A DNA stretch of 6,453 nucleotides from Candidatus Hydrogenedentota bacterium (lineage in GTDB: Bacteria > Hydrogenedentota > Hydrogenedentia > Hydrogenedentales > CAITNO01), in contig JAGLCZ010000109.1 of the NCBI GenBank assembly GCA_023145975.1, positions 1-6,453 on the forward strand, in the 5' to 3' direction. The notes below the pieces were generated by a model. The model searched no databases. It was not told the origin of the DNA and saw only the letters and a list, made by a program, of their open reading frames with translations. The translations under genes and the position numbers were made by a program. Below, in pieces: positions 1 to 4,281 of the stretch. Position 1 is the stretch's first letter. Every line of letters begins with the position of its first letter.

Positions 1-11
1 AGACTAAACGA

Positions 12-54
12 CTATGCACTGAAAGTGCATAGGTTTAACAAGGACTGAAAGTCC
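12..54. repeat. Two right-end hairpins of the IS (downstream of tnpA)
   Basis: CTATGCACT (12-20) pairs perfectly with AGTGCATAG (24-32) around a GAA loop, and GGACT (42-46) pairs with AGTCC (50-54) around another GAA loop. The second begins directly after the tnpA stop codon. Both have the apex ACTGAAAGT. In the IS200/IS605 family such imperfect or perfect hairpins are the TnpA recognition structures on single-stranded DNA. Assigning these as the right-end sites is inference from position. Confidence 0.7.
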
Positions 55-487
55 CTAATCAAGTTTAAAGTCACCCCTATCATTGGAGGAACTTTTATGA
101 CATTTAAGATATTCTTCAACTATCTCCTCCGTAATATTTCCAGTACTCCAAGCACCATAACCAATTGCCCAAAAATGTTTACCCCAATAGCGTTTCTCCA
201 GCAGAGGATATTCTCGTTGCAACAGACGAGAACTACGACCCTTCAGGCGCTTCACAAGAAGCGCTAATCTTCAAAGAAGGAGGATATTCGATGTGCATAT
301 GTACATGATCTGTACTCACTACTCAGCTAAGTATACGCACATCCTCCACGTCACAAATCTGGATCAGAAGTTCCCGACAACGATTTTTTATATCACCTTC
401 AAGAACTTTATATCGGTATTTGGTAACCCAAACCAAGTGAACCGTCATACGGCTTACAGTGTGACCTCCATATCGATATTCCTTCAT
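55..487 (-). pseudogene. tnpA: IS200-type transposase TnpA, broken by a TGA and a 1-nt insertion
   Basis: Read from the ATG at 487-485, the gene encodes a 143-residue TnpA of the HUH, Y1-transposase family, a single-strand DNA transposase and a normal family length. The HUH motif is at about residues 61-63 (DHVHMHIEYPP), and the candidate catalytic tyrosine is Y126 in VEEYLK, after the typical YWGKHFW...GYGAWSTGNIT block. Two lesions are visible. Codon 55 is TGA (plus-strand tca at 323-325), where relatives would be expected to have a sense codon before VVSTDHVH. One extra base near 259 shifts the frame just after ISA, so the reading resumes at LVKRLKGRSS. Everything downstream is otherwise intact to the TAG at 55-57, which suggests recent decay. 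AAGGAG lies six bases before the ATG, and a weak TATTAT -10 candidate lies at 507-512. TGA recoding would not rescue it because the frameshift remains. Confidence 0.88.
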
Positions 488-493
488 ACACTA

Positions 494-504
494 CTCCTTT
501 GGAG
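494..504 (-). promoter_or_regulatory. Small hairpin covering the tnpA ribosome binding site
   Basis: On the minus strand CTCC-AAA-GGAG forms a hairpin whose right arm is the Shine-Dalgarno sequence of tnpA, six bases before its ATG. The stem is only four base pairs, so its effect alone would be modest. Sequestration of the transposase ribosome binding site in a 5' leader hairpin is known for IS200. A second possible stem, TACAC/GTGTA at 511-515 and 522-526, lies just upstream in the same leader. Confidence 0.4.
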
Positions 505-528
505 AAATAATACACCAAAATGTGTAGC

Positions 529-554
529 ACCTGAAAGGCTTGGACTAAAGTCCA
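529..554. repeat. Left-end hairpins of the IS (upstream of tnpA)
   Basis: TGGACT (541-546) pairs with AGTCCA (549-554), giving a stem very like the right-end hairpin at 42-54. CCT-GAA-AGG (530-538) forms a smaller hairpin that can be lengthened to AGCCT/AGGCT if A529 is bulged. The shared GGACT/AGTCC arms and CTGAAAG apex at both ends support a common TnpA recognition structure. Confidence 0.6.
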
Positions 555-569
555 TAGTTTTGCACTAAC

Positions 570-770
570 GATTGGAACAATAAAAATGGTTCATCCGACA
601 AAAACGTCCTTGCTTTTATGAAGAGCCATTATTTTTAGTTTGAAGGATTCGATATCCCGATAGGGATTGAAGAGGATAGCGCCAGGTTGATCGAAACGAT
701 ACCCAGGGTGTTAATGACCGACCTTCCATTCATTCTGAAGGAATGACACCAAAAATAGGGAATAGAAAAA
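570..770. other. Gene-free stretch, possible interspersed-repeat remnant
   Basis: I see no convincing gene here. It holds a short palindrome, ATCCC-GATA-GGGAT (654-667), and inverted CATTC/GAATG words around 731-746. A 32-codon minus-strand reading from 733 to 635 has coherent amino-acid composition but no ribosome binding site. It is more likely part of an extragenic repeat or a decayed fragment than a gene. Confidence 0.35.
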
Positions 771-790
771 CATCCCATCCCATCCCATCC
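771..790. repeat. Tandem CATCC repeat, four exact units
   Basis: Four exact head-to-tail copies of CATCC fill these positions. Related ATCC, ATACC and ATCC words continue to about 804, where the tract runs into the composite palindromic element. Simple repeats like this can change length by slippage. No gene frame or promoter that it could switch is evident. Confidence 0.85.
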
Positions 791-800
791 ATCCATACCA

Positions 801-877
801 TCCCCGTGCAAACGGGGGATCCAGTAATGTGCGAAGTATGCGTTGTTGTGTTTACTGGATTCTCGCTTTCGCGGGAA
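801..877. repeat. Composite palindromic extragenic element (BIME/MITE-like)
   Basis: Three nested structures are seen. CCCCGT (802-807) pairs with ACGGGG (812-817) around GCAA. ATCCAGTAA (819-827) is exactly complementary to TTACTGGAT (852-860) with 24 bases between. TTCTCGC (860-866) pairs with GCGGGAA (871-877) with one G-T wobble. Two hairpins therefore flank a central inverted repeat. Elements with CTGGAT and CGCGGGAA words are common as dispersed repeats between bacterial genes. Membership in such a family here is inference, because only one copy lies in the window. Confidence 0.6.
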
Positions 878-933
878 AGAAGGAAAGGGAATCAGAAATG
901 ATAAAGCGGCAAGTCTTCTCTACCTCTATTTCT

Positions 934-959
934 CATTCCCACGGTCCTCCGTGGAAATG
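934..959. repeat. REP-like hairpin
   Basis: CATTCCCACGG (934-944) and CCGTGGAAATG (949-959) form an 11-bp stem with one C-A mismatch and a TCCT loop. This closely resembles REP elements of the CATTCCCACG...CGTGGGAATG type that occur in many genomes and are often mobilised by REP-associated tyrosine transposases. It is not a terminator, since no T-run follows on either strand. Confidence 0.55.
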
Positions 960-1068
960 GGGGAAAAGTATGCCTTTTACAGATGAGCCATAAAAATTTG
1001 GGAATCAGCCAAAAGAGGTTCAAAAAAAATGCCGCATACACGCAGCAAAAAAAAATGGCCACCCAAAA

Positions 1069-1101
1069 TAAAAAAAGCACCCCGGATAAACTCCGAGGTG
1101 C
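1069..1101 (-). terminator. Intrinsic terminator of the small exported protein gene
   Basis: On the minus strand GCACCTCGGA pairs with TCCGGGGTGC, a 10-bp stem with one T-G wobble around the loop GTTTA (plus positions 1077-1101). Seven Ts follow directly (complement of 1070-1076). It lies 24 bases past the stop codon of the gene at 1126-1359. This is a strong, classical rho-independent terminator. Confidence 0.92.
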
Positions 1102-1125
1102 AAATTTTTACATAAAGGAAAAATC

Positions 1126-1359
1126 TTAGTACTGTGCAACGCGAACGTCTGCACCACCGCCACCGGTAGCACCGCCACCAGCACCAGCAGCCGCGCCGCC
1201 TGCGCCGCCTGCAAGTGTTCCGCCAATCTGTCCGACTGTCGTCTCAGATGCAACAGATACTTCAGTATCGTCTGCAGCAAGAGCAAATCCAGTCACCACA
1301 CAAGACAACAAGACCAGCCCAACAACACACGCCATAATGCTTCTATTCATCTTCATCAT
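1126..1359 (-). CDS. Small exported Gly/Ala-rich protein, function unknown
   Basis: A 77-residue protein that I do not recognise. Residues 1-28 form a signal peptide: the basic start MMKMNR, a hydrophobic core at about 8-25, and ALA|AD as a signal peptidase I site after A28. An alternative lipobox-like LLSC at 17-20 is less convincing. The mature part (about 49 residues) has a short acidic stretch (ADDTEVSVASE), then glycine-zipper-like sequence (IGGTLAGGAGGAAAGAGGGATGGGG in two overlapping pieces, residues 45-69), and ends in DVRVAQY. AGGAG lies four bases before the first ATG and seven before the second, so either ATG could serve. The gene has its own near-consensus promoter and strong terminator, which implies separate and probably high expression. 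A structural envelope peptide, a glycine-zipper membrane peptide or a microcin-like peptide are all possible. No neighbouring transporter or immunity gene supports the last. Confidence 0.75.
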   Translation of the reverse strand: MMKMNRSIMACVVGLVLLSCVVTGFALAADDTEVSVASETTVGQIGGTLAGGAGGAAAGAGGGATGGGGADVRVAQY

Positions 1360-1441
1360 AACTCTCCTTTGCTATAAAGACCTTGCCATTTACAGATCTC
1401 ACTATAATATTTTCGAGCCTGTCAATCTACTACCTGATGTA

Positions 1442-1470
1442 AGTATACCCGAAATAAAGTCAAAAGTCAA
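1442..1470 (-). promoter_or_regulatory. Sigma-70-type promoter for the small exported protein
   Basis: On the minus strand TTGACT (1470-1465) and TATACT (1447-1442) are separated by exactly 17 bases, a near-consensus promoter. Transcription would start near 1435 and leave a leader of about 75 bases before the start at 1359. It lies between the aminotransferase stop and the small gene, so the latter need not depend on read-through. Confidence 0.8.
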
Positions 1471-1526
1471 CCCTTATTTTCTCTTATCTCATCTGTTAGT
1501 ATCCAGCCCACCGCTGCACCTCCATT

Positions 1527-2636
1527 TCACATCTTTTTAGTATGTTCTAAAAGTGCATCTATGACCAAATCCTGGTGGGAAGCAGGAAGTTCGGGATAAA
1601 GGGGTAACGCCAGCACCTCTTTACAGGCTTGCTCAGCGTTTACACACACATCCCCTGTACCTGCGTACTGCATAAAACACGGCTGCAAATGTAACGGCGT
1701 CGGATAAAACACACCACATCCAATATTCCGGTCGATAAGCCGCTGCCGCACCTGGTCCCGTTCAGAAACTCGAATGACATACTGATGATATACGTGATGA
1801 CAACCAACTTGTTCCACCGGTACTTTAATTTCCGGGACGGAAGCCAAATGCTGGGTGTAGTACTGCGCCCGTTCCCGACGTGCCGTATTCCACTGTTCAA
1901 GATAACGAAGTTTAACATTTAACACGGCAGCCTGCAGGGTATGCAGGTGGCTATTAACGCCAACAATGGCATGTTCGTATAAGGCCGACGCGCCATGACA
2001 ACGCAGCAGCCGGATATGCTGTGCTGTTTCATCACTATTGGTAAGCACGGCGCCTCCTTCCCCTGCCGCCCCCAAATTTTTGGTGGGGTAAAAACTACAT
2101 GCCGCAGCATCGCCCCAGGCTCCTGCGCTGCTATCCCCGCGTCGCGCCCCCAATGCCTGTGCCATATCTTCAACGATCAGCAATCCCCGGTCAACGGAAA
2201 TTTTCCGAATATCCTCCATGTCTGCACACTGACCAAAAATATGAACAGGAAGAATAGCGCGTGTTCGTTTCGTAATCAACGACTCAATACACGCAGGATC
2301 CATATTAAACGTATCCGGGCAAATATCAGCAAATACGGGTATCCCTCCTGCGTTTACGATTGCGCCGGCAGTAGCAAAAAAGGAAAAGGGGGTTGTAATA
2401 ACCTCATCCCCGGACTGTAAATGCAACGCTTTGAGTGCAAGCAACAAAGCGTCTGATCCCGATCCGACACCAACAGCATGTTTCACACCTGCAAAGGATG
2501 CCAAACTCTTTTCAAATTCTTCGAGTACAGGACCTCCCCTGAACTGCTGACTTTCTAATACCGCCATGACGGCTGCATCTACTTCAGACTTGATCGCTGC
2601 ATACTGTACACGTAAATCCAACATGGGAACGTTCAT
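1527..2636 (-). CDS. DegT/DnrJ/EryC1/StrS-family nucleotide-sugar aminotransferase
   Basis: A 369-residue cytoplasmic PLP enzyme, the usual length for this family, which transfers an amino group (normally from glutamate) to a keto group of an NDP-sugar for O-antigen, glycan or antibiotic sugars. Visible landmarks are the N-terminal VPMLDLRVQY, the PLP phosphate loop GSGSDALL (59-66), D157 and Q160 in VEDMAQ for the cofactor ring, the Schiff-base lysine K186 in SFYPTKNLG, EGGA (193-196), and N228 in GVNSHLHTLQAAVL. In the last motif, histidines stand where arginine and aspartate are more usual. The C-terminal HVYHQYVIRV and YPTPLHLQPCF blocks resemble the WbpE/FdtB/QdtB-like branch. The exact sugar substrate cannot be told, and no sugar-biosynthesis partner is in the window. 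The start is preceded by AGAGG at a long spacing of nine bases and overlaps the stop of a short leader ORF. Confidence 0.93.
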   Translation of the reverse strand: MNVPMLDLRVQYAAIKSEVDAAVMAVLESQQFRGGPVLEEFEKSLASFAGVKHAVGVGSGSDALLLALKALHLQSGDEVITTPFSFFATAGAIVNAGGIPVFADICPDTFNMDPACIESLITKRTRAILPVHIFGQCADMEDIRKISVDRGLLIVEDMAQALGARRGDSSAGAWGDAAACSFYPTKNLGAAGEGGAVLTNSDETAQHIRLLRCHGASALYEHAIVGVNSHLHTLQAAVLNVKLRYLEQWNTARRERAQYYTQHLASVPEIKVPVEQVGCHHVYHQYVIRVSERDQVRQRLIDRNIGCGVFYPTPLHLQPCFMQYAGTGDVCVNAEQACKEVLALPLYPELPASHQDLVIDALLEHTKKM

Positions 2637-2689
2637 AGAAATACGCCTCTTCTCACGGTAAGCCGATCATACGCTGTTGGCAAATTCAT
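2633..2689 (-). CDS. Possible 18-codon leader ORF coupled to the aminotransferase
   Basis: The minus strand reads MNLPTAYDRLTVRRGVFL and stops at a TGA that overlaps the aminotransferase start in ATGA form. AAAGG lies eight Ts before its ATG, a better-placed ribosome binding site than that of the main gene. This suggests translational coupling, in which ribosomes finishing the short ORF restart on the aminotransferase. The peptide has no run of one amino acid that would indicate classical attenuation. An ORF this short may be chance, and nothing is known of its conservation. Confidence 0.4.
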   Translation of the reverse strand: MNLPTAYDRLTVRRGVFL

Positions 2690-2721
2690 AAAAAAAACCT
2701 TTATTTAATAGTTCTCCAGAC

Positions 2722-2750
2722 AATATAACGATAAGCACCCTATACCCCAA
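2722..2750 (-). promoter_or_regulatory. Candidate promoter for leader ORF and aminotransferase
   Basis: On the minus strand TTGGGG (2750-2745) and TATATT (2727-2722) are 17 bases apart. The -10 is good but the -35 keeps only TTG. Initiation near 2715 would place the leader ORF start about 26 bases downstream. It is the best pair I found upstream of the gene. Confidence 0.35.
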
Positions 2751-2811
2751 AACTATAGGATATCCCCTTTAAGTATATACAACCCCGCATCGCACCACAA
2801 AACGACCGCCG

Positions 2812-2841
2812 TTGCGATTTCACAGCAACGACGCGTATCAT
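2812..2841 (+). promoter_or_regulatory. Candidate promoter for the PI-PLC/GDPD-like gene
   Basis: TTGCGA (2812-2817) and TATCAT (2836-2841) are 18 bases apart, placing initiation near 2848, about 20 bases before the chosen start at 2869. The match is moderate. If correct, it rules out starts in the same frame further upstream, including the TTG at 2812. Confidence 0.35.
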
Positions 2842-2868
2842 GTAACAATTAACAATAGAGGTCCTGCT

Positions 2869-3813
2869 ATGAAACCTTTCCTGATCGTTTGTGTCATTGC
2901 GTTTAACGCAATCGCTATCCTGCCGTCTGCGCAGGGAGAACCGGCATTCCTTCCAGGGAAGCGCGTACTCTTTGAAGCCCACAACTGTTACCCCTATCAC
3001 GGTCTCTGGAATAACCGTATTGATAACGCGCTCAGCACGGGATTCCCTCTGGCTATTGAGATAGATCTGGTGTGGCACAGCAACGAAGAGACAGGGGAAG
3101 GTCGTCTCGCTGCAGCGCACAATGAACCGCTTTCAGGAAAAGAACCGGACTTGAAGAATTATTTTTTTGAGCGGGTGCGTCCACATATTGAGACTGCACT
3201 GGCAATGAACAACAAAGCGGACTGGCCGCTGATCACACTCAATATAAATAATATCCGCAGCAACTGTCCGGCAGCTTTCGTGGAAATGTGGAATCTCACA
3301 GAAACCTATGCATCCTGGCTTTGCACAGCGGTTAAAGGTACTGCACCGAATCCTCCTGCACCCATGGAAGTAAAACCAATACTTATACTTTCCAGCAGCG
3401 GCTCTCAGGAACAGCAACACTTTTACAATATTCTTCCCGAAGGTGCCGACCTGCACATTTTCGGGTCGGGAAATCCGGATCAAGACGCCACTAATTTTCG
3501 ACGGTGGCTAAACTATTCATGGGAGGCTGTGGAACCGGAAGGGCAATCAAATGCAACGGAATGGAATACAGTAAAGAAAAATCGACTCTGTAATCTTGTA
3601 GATCATGCTCATCAGCGTGGTTACTGGATTCGATTTTATTCGTTAAACGGACACCCTGCCGCTTCCAGTATACTGCTTGGACTCAGTCCCAACTATAACT
3701 TTGGGGCACTGGATGTAGTAAAAGTACGCTGGAAAGAAGCAGATAGGGCACATGTGGATTTCATTGCAACCGACCAAATTGCAAAAGCAAAAGAAATTCA
3801 GCAGGCAAAATAG
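2869..3813 (+). CDS. Exported PI-PLC/GDPD-like phosphodiesterase superfamily protein
   Basis: A 314-residue protein starting MKPFLIVCVIAFNAIA with a signal peptide that ends near the AQG at 21-23, so it should act in the periplasm or outside. I chose ATG 2869 because the signal peptide begins there and AGAGG lies seven bases upstream. Earlier in-frame starts would put a polar segment in front. The body fits the PI-PLC-like TIM-barrel superfamily. AHNCYPY gives a first His-Asn (38-39), IEIDL gives acidic ligands E64 and D66, AAHNEPL gives the second His-Asn (84-85), and the end (WIRFYSLN about 253-260, then HVDFIATDQ 295-303) matches the last strands of GDPD-like barrels. The HN instead of HRG start and the overall layout are closest to uncharacterised AIM6-like members. 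The natural substrate, phosphoinositide, glycerophosphodiester or other, cannot be assigned. No obvious operon partner follows. Confidence 0.75.
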   Translation: MKPFLIVCVIAFNAIAILPSAQGEPAFLPGKRVLFEAHNCYPYHGLWNNRIDNALSTGFPLAIEIDLVWHSNEETGEGRLAAAHNEPLSGKEPDLKNYFFERVRPHIETALAMNNKADWPLITLNINNIRSNCPAAFVEMWNLTETYASWLCTAVKGTAPNPPAPMEVKPILILSSSGSQEQQHFYNILPEGADLHIFGSGNPDQDATNFRRWLNYSWEAVEPEGQSNATEWNTVKKNRLCNLVDHAHQRGYWIRFYSLNGHPAASSILLGLSPNYNFGALDVVKVRWKEADRAHVDFIATDQIAKAKEIQQAK

Positions 3814-3820
3814 ATACACG

Positions 3821-3880
3821 TCTCCCTTCCTGCTTCCTATTTCCCTGTATCCTCTCATATCCCCCCCTTTTTTCTAAAAA
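3821..3880 (+). terminator. C-rich, G-poor tract, possible Rho-dependent termination region
   Basis: These 60 bases after the phosphodiesterase gene contain only two Gs (3832 and 3847) and many Cs, including a C7-T6 run at about 3861-3873. I find no intrinsic terminator hairpin for this gene. Unstructured C-rich, G-poor RNA is what Rho loads on, so Rho-dependent termination is a reasonable but unproven reading. Confidence 0.35.
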
Positions 3881-3906
3881 TATGGTAAAATACAGGTGTA
3901 GCAGAT

Positions 3907-3950
3907 ACTGACATGGGAAAGCAGCCTTGCGCGGTTTCTTCTGTCAACAG
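3907..3950 (+). other. Imperfect stem-loop of unknown role
   Basis: TGACA (3909-3913) pairs with TGTCA (3942-3946), and inside it GGAAA pairs with TTTCT around a CC/GG-containing loop. An extended -10-like TGGTAAAAT lies just upstream at 3883-3891. Whether this is part of a transcript leading to the candidate RNA downstream or a separate element is unclear. Confidence 0.25.
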
Positions 3951-3988
3951 TAATTCACTACATAACGTTTTATTGGTGTAATAGAAAG

Positions 3989-4016
3989 TTGAAAATGATT
4001 CAAAAGAATTTATACT
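3989..4016 (+). promoter_or_regulatory. Sigma-70-type promoter in front of the candidate small RNA
   Basis: TTGAAA (3989-3994) and TATACT (4011-4016) are 16 bases apart, placing initiation around 4022-4024. No protein start with a ribosome binding site follows on this strand before the terminator at 4182-4251. A promoter followed by stems and a terminator, with no ORF, is the main argument for a non-coding transcript. Confidence 0.6.
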
Positions 4017-4017
4017 G

Positions 4018-4043
4018 AATTTTCGGGAATATCCCCGAAAATT
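4018..4043. promoter_or_regulatory. Perfect 10-bp dyad overlapping the predicted transcription start
   Basis: AATTTTCGGG (4018-4027) and CCCGAAAATT (4034-4043) are exact complements around six bases. The dyad begins two bases after the -10 box and covers the predicted start, the classic place for a repressor operator. It could alternatively be a DNA or RNA hairpin, but no T-run follows, so it is not a plus-strand terminator. The binding protein is unknown. Confidence 0.5.
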
Positions 4044-4251
4044 GTATTGTTCCTATAAGTAAGAACGGAAAAGATAAAGTTTAATCCCCCCGTGAAATCA
4101 TATAGTTGATTTTATTTGCCCTTTTGACTCGCCCTGTACGACTGGTACAGGAATAAGCGAGCCTGGTTCAGCCAGGCAAAAGCGGGACCGCAGCAGGTTT
4201 CCCCCCACTTCCTCCCCTCCCCTTCCCCTGCTACGGTCTCGCATCTTTTTT
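4023..4251 (+). ncRNA. Candidate structured small RNA with a C/U-rich terminator loop
   Basis: About 230 bases lie between a promoter and an intrinsic terminator, without an ORF but filled with stems. TTGTTC/GAACGG (4047-4068) is weak. GTGAAATCA pairs with TGATTTTAT (4092-4115, two wobbles). CTCGC-CCTGTAC pairs with GTACAGG-AATAA-GCGAG (4128-4161, one bulge). GCCTGG pairs with CCAGGC (4161-4177). The 16-bp terminator stem is at 4182-4242. Its 29-base loop is all C and T except one A. I do not recognise a known Rfam class: motifs for 6S RNA, tmRNA, RNase P RNA, SRP RNA and the common riboswitches that I checked by eye are absent. Pyrimidine-rich loops in sRNAs such as H. pylori RepG pair with G-rich mRNA leaders, so trans-acting regulation is a plausible but inferred role. 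The 5' end is approximate. Confidence 0.5.
4182..4251 (+). terminator. Long intrinsic terminator with pyrimidine loop
   Basis: GCGGGACCGCAGCAGG (4182-4197) pairs with CCTGCTACGGTCTCGC (4227-4242), 16 pairs with one G-T wobble and one C-A mismatch, followed by ATC and six Ts (4246-4251). On the minus strand the same stem is followed only by TTTTG, so it may also weakly terminate transcripts arriving from the pcm remnant 40 bases away. The loop, 4198-4226, is 29 bases with a single purine. Confidence 0.85.
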
Positions 4252-4281
4252 ATGGCAGTACTTCTTCACTGCCCATTTGTT

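Larger units (their letters stand above)
12..554 (-). mobile_element. Degenerate IS200/IS605-family insertion sequence (tnpA only, no tnpB seen)
   Basis: The element is defined by a single IS200-type transposase gene read on the minus strand, with short hairpins outside it on both sides, as expected for this family, which has subterminal palindromes instead of terminal inverted repeats. Beyond the gene's 3' end lie a perfect 9-bp stem (12-20 with 24-32) and a perfect 5-bp stem (42-46 with 50-54). Beyond its 5' end lie a 6-bp stem (541-546 with 549-554) and a shorter CCT-GAA-AGG hairpin (530-538). The coordinates given are only the span of these hairpins. The true tips, where the single-strand cleavage sites lie, cannot be placed, and the right end may reach the window edge. 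No tnpB is visible here, but one beyond position 1 cannot be excluded. Because the transposase is broken, the copy should be immobile unless another TnpA acts in trans. Confidence 0.8.

Noticed and set aside
55..255. Independent small gene of 66 codons starting at a GTG
   Set aside because: It is the C-terminal part of the frameshifted transposase, and the GTG is an internal valine codon.
293..568. 91-codon plus-strand frame across the IS left part
   Set aside because: It is antisense to the clear TnpA N-terminus, has no ribosome binding site, and its sequence is the mirror of the transposase frame.
654..667. CRISPR repeat
   Set aside because: It is a single short palindrome without regularly spaced copies anywhere in the window, and no cas gene is present.
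892..1080. 62-codon minus-strand hydrophobic frame
   Set aside because: It begins inside the terminator T-run and crosses the REP-like hairpin. The Phe/Leu-rich composition comes from A-runs on the plus strand.
1020..1286. 88-codon minus-strand frame overlapping the small exported protein
   Set aside because: It lies in another frame of the Gly/Ala-rich gene, runs through the terminator, and lacks a ribosome binding site.
1397..1425. Second minus-strand promoter using TTGACA near 1425
   Set aside because: The nearest -10-like words (TATTAT, TATAGT) are only 10-13 bases away, too close for a sigma-70 promoter.
1995..2420. 141-codon plus-strand frame
   Set aside because: It is antisense to the well-supported aminotransferase and has no family resemblance.
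2812..2868. 19-residue N-terminal extension of the phosphodiesterase from an earlier in-frame start
   Set aside because: It would place polar sequence before the signal peptide and overlaps the likely promoter. ATG 2869 has the ribosome binding site.
4018..4043. Intrinsic terminator
   Set aside because: The stem is perfect but no T-run follows it on the plus strand, and it sits just downstream of a promoter.
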